From Candidatus Thermoplasmatota archaeon (lineage in GTDB: Archaea; Thermoplasmatota; SW-10-69-26; JACQPN01; JAJPHT01), in NCBI GenBank assembly GCA_035540375.1, contig DATLGO010000004.1:1-64000 (forward strand): a stretch of DNA of 64,000 nucleotides. Reading direction: 5' to 3'. The position numbers were made by a program, and so were the translations under genes. Shown in pieces: positions 13,401 through 22,400 of this stretch (position 1 is its first letter; each line of letters starts with the position of its first letter). The notes beneath the pieces were generated by a model. It did not search any database. It was given only the letters and a program-made list of their open reading frames with translations, and was not told where the DNA came from.

Positions 13401-16400
13401 TGACGTTCTTGTTGACCTCGCGCAGGAGGCCCGCGCGGTCCGTCGCCCGGACAACGAAGCGCCAGGGCTTGCCGTCGTCGAGCGCGAGCCGGTCCGCGCC
13501 GTAGGTCACGCTCGCGTCGCCGCGCGCCGTCGGCTGCGCGGCGTTCGGCTCCGCGTACCAGGGCGCGGGCGGCGCGTCGCCGTTCCCAGCGAGGATCTCG
13601 ATCTTCGCGAGTCCCGCCGTCGCGTCGGCCGCGATCCAGCGGAGGTCCACGGTCTTGTTCGTGTACGTCGGGAGATCGTCGACGAAGAGCGTGGGTCCGG
13701 TGACGTCGACGGTGAACTCCACGGCGGGTCGGTCGGCCTGGCAGTTGCCGGCGGCGTCGCAGACGACGAGCACGACGCGGTATCGCTGGCCGTCGGCGAG
13801 GTCGAGTCGGTACGTGCCGTTCGGAAGCGGCGCCTTCTCGACGGGGAGGGCCGGCGGGCCGAAGAGGACCTTCACGACGAGGTCGCTCTGGACGCCCGCG
13901 CCGAGGTTCTCTAGGTTCGGACGGAACCAGACGCGCGGCTCGCTCACGAAGCCGTCGGGATTCACCTGGCGCGCGAGGTCGGCGAGGTCCCCCGCGGGCG
14001 CCGTGAGGTCGAAGCGGAACGTGGCCGCGGTCGAGCGGTTCGCGTTGCCCGCGCGGTCCCACGTCGTGGCCGTCACCGTCCAGAGCGCGCCGTCCTCCGC
14101 CGCGAGGTTTGCGGGACGGATCGCCCATTGGCCCGTCGCGTCGGGGGTCGCGTGCGTGCGACGGTCCCCGCGCTCGCTCTCGGCGACGAGGACGACGCGA
14201 TCGATCGCGCCTTCGTGGTCGACCGCGAGCCAGCTCACGGTGGGGGAGTCGTTCACGAACGCGGGGACGAAGGGCGGAAGCCAGTGGATGTCGGGCTTGA
14301 AGAGATCGAGCGTCGTCTCGACGGCCTCGCTCAGCGCGAGGTTGCCCGCGGCGTCGTAGACGGCGCACGCGGCCTCGACTGGCCAGAGCCTGCGCGCCTC
14401 GAGCCAGGCGGGGACGGGGCCTTCGCGCATGCGGATGGTCGCGTCGCCCTCCGCGGCCGGGAGATAGGCGTAGAGGTGCCAGTCGGCGGCGACGCCTTCG
14501 GGTCGCACGAGGAGGCTCGCGTTCACGACGGCGCCCGCGACGGCCTGGTCGGAGTCGTTCGAGGCCCAGACGAGGGGGATCGCGTGGCCGCCGTCGAGGC
14601 CGATGTCGAGGACGCGGCAGACGGGCGGCGCGCGGTCGATGTGGAAGGCGAAGTCGGCCTGCGGCTTCGTCTCGCGGTTACCGGCCTCGTCGCTTGCGAC
14701 GACGCGGACCTCGACGAGCCGGCCCGAGATGCTCCGGTTGTCGAGGCCGAACGCGGCCGCGTCGACGCGGACCATGCGGTCGATCGAGACGGTCGGGTTG
14801 AGGGAGCGGTTCGTCGCGGGGTCGATGCCGCCGCCGACGTGCTCGCGGTCGAGCGTGATCCAGCCCGAGTCGCCGACGCGCGCCTGGACGCGGACGTCGT
14901 GGATCGAGGCCGCGATCTCGCACAGGTTCCTGGAGGTCGACTGCCCGAGCACGTTGAAGTGGTCGTCGCGCAGCCACGAGGGATCGATGCCGACGGGGAC
15001 GCCGAGCGCCGGCGGATCGGTCACGAGCGGCGCGTGCGAGCTGACCTTCCGCCACGAGAGACCGTCCGTCACCGGGGCGAGCGTGTCGACGATCGTGCGG
15101 GCACCGACCTCGACCTCCTTGCCGAAGACGTCCTTCGCTCGGACGGTGAGATCCATGAGGCCGCAGTCGCCGCCCGAGAAGAGCTTCCTCGCGCTGAGCA
15201 CGTCGAGCGTGACACGGCCGTCGCGCGGATAGAGCGTCGCGATCTTCGCGAGTCCCGCCTCGGAGGGCGCGTAGACGTCCGCGAGGCGCAGCCCGCAGTC
15301 GGGATCGAAGAGGGCGAGCTCGGCCTCGAGGGTCGAGAGGTCCACCGTGGCCCCTGCGCCGACGACGCTTGCGAGGACGCGCTCGCGCGCCGTGTCGCCG
15401 AGGAGGTAGAGGAGGCTCGTGGGACCGAAGACGTCGGCGATGACGGGCTCGTACCACGTCGCTTCGTTGCCGAGCCGGTCCCGGACGACGACCTTGACGG
15501 CGGCGACGAGCGGATTGAGCGCCGTCACGTCGTCGACCGCGGGAACCGCGGCCTCGAGGGCCGCGTCCTGGACGCGCTTGCGCTCCCACACGTCGGTCGC
15601 GAGCGCCGTCGCGAGGTGCGCGTTCTTCGCGAGGAAGTCCTGGAGGTTGTCGATGCCGTTGAAGTGCACGTGCGTCGTGTCCCGATCGAACTCGCCGACG
15701 AGGTTCCACGTGAGGCCCTGCGGGAGATTCGATTCAATGAAGGCCTTGAGGGCCTGGTTGACGCTCAGGCGTTCGAGCATCTCCGCGTTGAACGCGGGAG
15801 CCTGCACGTCCCGGTTCAGTTCGCTCATCGCCATCCGCGTGTGATGGAGGACCCAGGCGTGGTCGAGGGGCGCCCAGTACACGGCGTACGTCCAGCCTTC
15901 CCCCGCCGGGCGAAGGCCGCTGCCCACGACGGGGTCGTGCCCGCGCCAGCGCAGGTTCCAGCCGACGAGGTCGCCGCACGCGTTCTCGGCGTGGATCCAG
16001 CCGCGCGGAGGCGTTCGGTCGAACGTGATGCTCCGGGCGACGCCCGTCGCGACGTTCCCGGCGCGGTCGAGGACCTCGGGCTCGAGCGTGAGGCGCTCGC
16101 CCGTGACGAGCGGGAGCGCCCCGAGCGCGCCTTCGCCGAGCGCGCCGAAGGGCCCGCGGAAGCCGGCCGTGGGCTGGGTTCGGGCGAGGCCGGGGCTTCC
16201 GTCGGGGTTCTCGGTCGAGAGCCTGAAGCGCGTGAGCGCGAGACCCGAGCCCGCGTCCGCGGCGGCGATCTCGAAGGGCACGGTGAGGTCGCGCGTGAAG
16301 CCCGCGATCTCGTTCGGGGAAAACGTGACGGCCGCGGAGGGCGCGACCGTGTCGAGGATCGCCGGCCACGTCCAGCTTTCGGAGCCGGGCTCGAGACCCG

Positions 16401-19400
16401 CGGGGGCCGCCGCGAGCGCAAGCGCGCGGTCCGGCGCAGCGAGCGCGAGGACGCCGTCCTCGAGGGCGAGGCGCGCGGGGGGAACGACCGCGAGGTCGAA
16501 GGCGGAGGCGGTCGCGCGGGCGGGGAGCGTGTAGGCCGGGCTCGCGTATCCGACGTGAGGCCTCGCGACGACGGCGCGCCACGCGGGGTCGGGGGTGCCG
16601 GGGTCGACGGGCGCGACGGGCGGTTCGTGGACGCACGTCGAGGGCTCGTCCGAAAGCCGCGACGTCGCGACGTCGATCGGTCCCGTCGCGACGCCGGCGA
16701 CGCACACGAGCGCGTCGTAAAAGCGCGACGCGCGCGCCTCGAGCGAGGCTCCGGCGTCGAGCGCGACGGGGCGTTCGACGACCGCGCGGTCGAGACGGAG
16801 CCGGGCGCCGATCACGTGCACGCCGTCTTCCGCGGCTTCGTCGAAGCGGGCCTGGTGGAGGTCGACGTCCGCGCGCGCGAGCAGGTCGCGGGCGTTCGCC
16901 GTCCACGTCACGTCGTGCATGACCGCGCGGCCCGTGTCGAGGCCCTCGAAAACCGCGACGGCCGCGTCGCCGGCGCGGGCGTTCCACGCGAACGTGGCGC
17001 CGGACACGGCGACGAGGGCGTCCTGCGCGAGGAGCGCGCCGCCCTCGTTCGAGGTGAAGAGCGTGTCGGCGACGAAGACGTGGCCGCCCGGCGCCACGAG
17101 GCCGCGGCGGTTCGCGTCGACGAGGGCGCCGTCGAGCTCGACGCTCCCGCCGTCCACGAGGAGGGCGGTCGCGAGCGCCGAGAACGCGGCCTCGCGGGCG
17201 ACGAGCGCGCCGCCCGCGGGAATCCGCGCGCCGACCGCGCCGGCGAGGATGCCGCCGCGCGCGAGTTCGGCGACGCCCTCCACGACGAGCGTCGCCCCCG
17301 TCTGCGGGTGTCCGCCGCGCACGAAGAACGCGTCCGCCGCCTCGAGGCGGCCGCCCTTCTCGACGACGAGGCTCCACGGGGCGTCCGGGACGCGCGGAAC
17401 GATCGTCACGTTCGCGAGCCGGAGCGTCGCGCCGGCGGGCACGCGGAGGATCGCCTCCGCGCCCTTCTCGCCGCCGACGACGAGCGTCCGGTCGGCGAGG
17501 GTCCATACGCCTTCGACGACGAAGCCCGCGGGAAGGCGCATCACGGACGCCGTTGAGGCGACCGCTTCGGCGGGTCCGAGCGTCGCGGGATCGCTCCACG
17601 GCGCGTCGTGGAGGACGTCGCGAAGGCGCGAGGTCACGGGATCCACGAAGAGCGCGCTCGCGTCCATCCGCTCGCCCGGAAGCGCCGCGGCGGTCGCGTG
17701 GGCGACCGTTCCGAGAACGTTCCAGAGGCCGCCGGTGGACGTCGCGAGGACGCTCACGCGGCGACCGGACCAGCTCGAGAGGTCGAAGGCGTCGACGCGC
17801 GTCGCGCGGTCGAAGGGGTCCGTGGGCGCGAAGCGCGCGTCGCCTTCGACGGTCGCGAGGCCGAGGGGGCGGGCGCCGTTCGAGGGCGCGAGCGCGAAGG
17901 TGACGGCGTCCGCGGCGTCGGCCGGCGGGAACGCGTGCTCCACCACGAGGAGCCCCCCGTGGGGCACGACGCCGCTCCAGAGCGCGACCGTCCCGTTCAC
18001 GAGCCCCGCGTAGCCGGGGCCGGACGGGGTGACGGGCGTCTGGAATCGGCCCCGCGCGAGGCCCGTGAGGTCGAGCACGAAGTCGAGGAGGTCTCCAAGG
18101 CAACGGGTCGCGTCCGCGGATCGGTAACGGCATTCGTCGCGGACGACCCGGAGGAACGCGTCCGCGTCCGTGACGTTCGCGTCGCCGTCCTGCGTGACGT
18201 TGCCGAGCGTCGAGGCGGCGTCGTCGTAGGCGTCCTCCGCGAGCGCGCGGTACGCCTCGACGACGAGGCTCGCGTTGTAGCCGATCTCGCCTCCGGGACC
18301 GTAGAGGTGCGTCCGGTTGCCGTAGCTGAACGCGAGGACGCCATAGCCGCCGCCCGGGGCGTAGGCGAGGCCCCGCGCGCACGTCGCGGCGCCGGCCGGC
18401 AGGAGGACCGGCGATCGGACGACGTCCTGCGGAAAGAGGCAGTGGAAATCGTGGCCGGGGACCGCGGGCGAGGGATCCGCGAGGTCCGCGACGGGTTCCT
18501 CGACGCGCGCGAACGCGACGCGGGCGCTCGACCCGGCCGTGAACCGCACCTCGACGTCGCCCGTTTCGCTCGCGTCGCCGAGCGCCCGCTCGTCGAGGCG
18601 CCAGAGACCGGCTCCCGGCGCCGCGAAGGTGACGTGGCGCGCCGCGAGCGGGTGGACCTGGGGCGTGACGTACGCGTAGGCATCGAGCACGCCGATCGGG
18701 TGGAGGTCGGGATAATAGACGGGCCCGAGGGCCCGGCCGAACGCGAAGGACACCGCGACGGGCGCGGGCGCCACCGCGTTCGAGAGCGCGATCCCCGTGT
18801 CCTCGGTCGATCCGGGCGCGGGCGAAGGCACCGTCCCCTCGCCGCCCTCGAGGACGAGCCGCCCGTCGGGGCCGCGCAGGTACACGTCGATCGACTCGCC
18901 GACGAGGCGGCCGCGCGCGTCGTGCGGCTCGACGCGGATGGCGGGCGCGGCGAGCGGGTCGTCGCCGCCGCCCGGCAGGAGGTTCGGGAGGTTCGCGACG
19001 TCGAGCCGAAGGGATTCGAGGTCGAGCCGGGCCTCGCCCGCGGTCCAGGCGGCGAGGGCCGCGCCGTCGAGCGCGAAGCGGACGCCCTGCGTCCCGTCGA
19101 GCGGGCCGGATCCGAACGCGCGACCCGAGAGGTCCGTCCGGTCCGGCCGGATCACGATCGCGACGTCGAGCGCGGGGGCCTCCGCGGCGAGGTCGTGGAA
19201 CGCGACGGGAACGACGTAGCCGCCGGGGGTCGCGGGCGCGAGCTTGACGCCCGCGCGGCCGAGCGCGTGCGTGTGTCCCGCGCCCGAGAGGAGGCCGCCC
19301 GCGTGCGTTTCGGGCATCGTGTCGTTCACGTCGCGCTTGTGCGGCCAGGCGAGACCCTCGCGCGGCGCGGGGATCCAGAGACCGTCCGGCGTCGCGAGGT

Positions 19401-22400
19401 ACGTGAGCGAACGGCCCGCGACGGAGAGGGTGACGTACGCGACGCCGTTCTCGACCGAAAGCGGCAGGAGCAGGGCGCCGTGGATCTCCGAGAGGGGCCG
19501 CGGGAGCGGGAACGTCGCGGTGACGAGCGCGTCGGGGAGCGTCGCGTTGCCCGCAAGCAGGAACGGTCGGGTGTCGAGGTGGCCCGTGAGGCGCTCGTAG
19601 CGGAAGGCGGCGGGGTCCGCGAGGTGGGCCTCGTAGCGGGCGCGCGTCGCGGCGACGTCGTGGGCGCCGAGGCCTTCCGGCGGCGCGCGGCCGACGGTCG
19701 CGAAGGACCAGCCGATCTTCGTCTCCCCCCAGGGGAGTCGCTCGGAGGGCGCGTGCGTCGAATCGGCGCGCGCGCGGCCGCCGCGGCGGTTCCACGACCC
19801 TTCCGCGTAGGGCTCGACCTGCGCGGGCGCCTGCATCGGGTGCGCGATCGGAAGGATGGAGCGCGCGTCGAACGCGGAGCCCTGCTCGATGTCGAGGAAG
19901 CGGTACGCGACGGGGAGCGGGAGCGTCAGGACGCGATCGGCGTCGGGAATCGTCGCGGCGGCGTCGAGGCGGCCCGCGAGGAACGCGAAGGTGCGCGCGC
20001 GGCCCGACTCGCGGATCCCGTCCGGACCCTCCTCGCTCGGGACGGGAAGGGTCGCGCGCACGGCGAGCGCGACCGCGTAGGCCGCGGGCGGCACGAGGCC
20101 GAACTCCGCGCGCGCGTCGCGGAGGGTCGCGGAGGCGGCGGGCGCGAGGGGGAAGGGTTCGTACTCCAGGCGGTCGGGGCCGGATTCGGTCGGGGGCACG
20201 AGCCACGCCGTCGCCGATTCGGGAACGGGAAGGTGCGCGAGGGGCACCGTGAAGACGACGCCGCGCGTCGCGAAGACGGGGATCGTGAACGGGCGGTGGA
20301 GCGGGCTTGCGACGCCGCTCGACTCGATCGTCACCCTGAGGTGCGTCGCGTAGACGCCCGGGGCGGGCGGGAGCGTCAGCGTCACGTCCAGGTGTCGCGC
20401 GTTCGCCCGGTTCGGGAACGTCTCCCCCTGGTCGGGGTCCTCGTCCCACGCGATCGCGGGGGCCTCCGCGCCGGTGACGCGCGTCACGGCGAGGCCGCCC
20501 GGGGTCGCGTCGATGCGGTGCCAGACGAGGCTCCCCGGGTCGAGCGCGACGCGATCGGGGTCGAGGAAGCGGTTCGCGAGGAGCGCGAGGTGCGCGGTCG
20601 CGGAGGCGTCGCGCACGCCGAAATCGAGGCCGGCCGCGGAGGGCGTGACCGTCGCGGCGAGCACCTGGGCGAGGTCCTTGATCTCGAGGTCGAGCTCGCC
20701 CGCGCCCTGCGCGAACGGAGGCACGCCCGCGAGCGGGACCGCGAGGGCGGTGAGCCGTCCGCGGATGTATTGCAGCCGGTCGACGCCGGAGAGCCCGTTC
20801 TCGATCGCGAAGTTCTTGTCCATGACGAGGGCGAGCGCGCCGACATACGCCGCGGCGACGCGCGTCGTGGGGCGCAGGGCGTAGGCGCCGCCCGCGGCGT
20901 TCGCGGAGGGCCCGTAATCGATCTTCGCCTCTCCGGAAAGACCCCGCGCGTGGACGTCGTCGAGGGTCGCCCGCGTCTTCGCGCCCGCGACCTCGGCCTC
21001 GAAGACGAGCCGGTCGCAGCGGCAGGCGCCGCCCGTGGGCGCTTTCGGGACCTCGCGGTGGAGCGTCGCGAACGGCGCGCCCGTCGCGGCGTCGAGGATC
21101 TCGAAGGCGACCACCGTGTGGGGCGGGTCGATCGAGGTCCCGCGGTAGTCGCGGCCGGTGTCGCGCACGCGGACCTTGAGAAGCCGTCCGGACGGCGCCG
21201 CTTCCGAGGAATCCGTCGCGCACTCGACGCACGGCTCGACGGGCACGCACACGAGACCTTCGCACACGGTGCGCGGCTCCGGCCGGTAGTCCATGCGATG
21301 GTCGACGACCACGAACGGGTCGGCGAGCACGCGGCCCGTGCCGGTCACGCGCAGGTCGAGGCCGAGGGCGTTGCGGGGTTCCGCGCCGGCGTTTGCGTCG
21401 GAGAGCGCGAGACGGTACGCCGTGCCGGGGACCCCGAGGCCGCTCGGCTGGAGCAGGATCTTCGCCTCGAACCACGTGCCCGCGGGGGCGGGTCGGGCGC
21501 CGGGCCACGTCGCGCCCGAGGCGACGGTGGGGCTCGCGTCGACGACGAGCGCGCCCTGTTCGATGCGGGCGGCGCCCGCGAGGACGCGCCCCGGGTCGTG
21601 GTCGAAGCGGTCGTCGAGGTTGTAGGTCGCGGCCCGCGAGGACCCGCCCATCGCGGCGAGGGCGTCGTTCATCACGATCGGGATGTCCGCGGGGGCGACG
21701 AGGTCCGGCTTCACGCCGTAGAAGGCGCGCGTCGGTCCGGCGCCGCTCGTCGGCAAAAGGACGCGCCGCGTGCCCCCTCCGGGCGTCTCGTCGCTCGTGG
21801 TCGCGCCCACCGTGATGACCTGCGGGAGGTCCGCGAGCCCGCCGAGCGACTGGAGGTCCCATCGGCCGAGGTCGACGTCGTGCCTCGCGCCGTCGCCCGC
21901 GGGAACGATGACCGGAACGCCTTCGTGGACCATCTGCGAGAGCGCGAGGTGGAGACACACGCGCTCCTCGAGGTGGCTCGCCTCGTGGGCGAGGATCGCG
22001 GCTTCGGCGGGCGAGAGGTGCGAGAAGTCGAGCGCCTCGAGTCCGAACGGGAGCTTGATCGACGGCTCGAAGACGTGGTAGTCCGGAACCGTCCCGCCCG
22101 CGCGGCGCGGCCCGGCCCACGGGAGCGGCGCGCAGAGCAGTCCGTCGCCGTCGTGGTGACCGTCGACGCCGCCGTGGCCGCCGCCGTGGCCTCCACCGTG
22201 CCCGCCGTGGCCGTGCTGGTGCGCGGGTTGCGCGTTGCCGTAGAGGCTCTGATCGTGGAACGGCAGGGGCGCGCTCTCGTTGAAGCCGTTGGGAAGGGGA
22301 TAGGCGTGGTTCTCGCCGCCGTAATCGTACATCGCGAGATTCGCGGCGACCGCGCGCCAGAGGACGGCGCGCGCGGCCTCGAGCGCGCCGCCCGCGGGGG

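Noticed and set aside
6620-14368. A 2,582-codon minus-strand frame inside the 5,280-aa gene, and the 2,386-codon frame at 15734-22894
   Set aside because: Same-strand out-of-frame shadows of the giant gene, Arg-rich and without recognisable motifs.
22140-22230. Repeated CCGCCGTGG-type triplet pattern considered as a tandem DNA repeat or CRISPR-like array
   Set aside because: It is the coding sequence of the His/Gly-rich loop, with no spacer-repeat structure. No CRISPR array is visible in the window.
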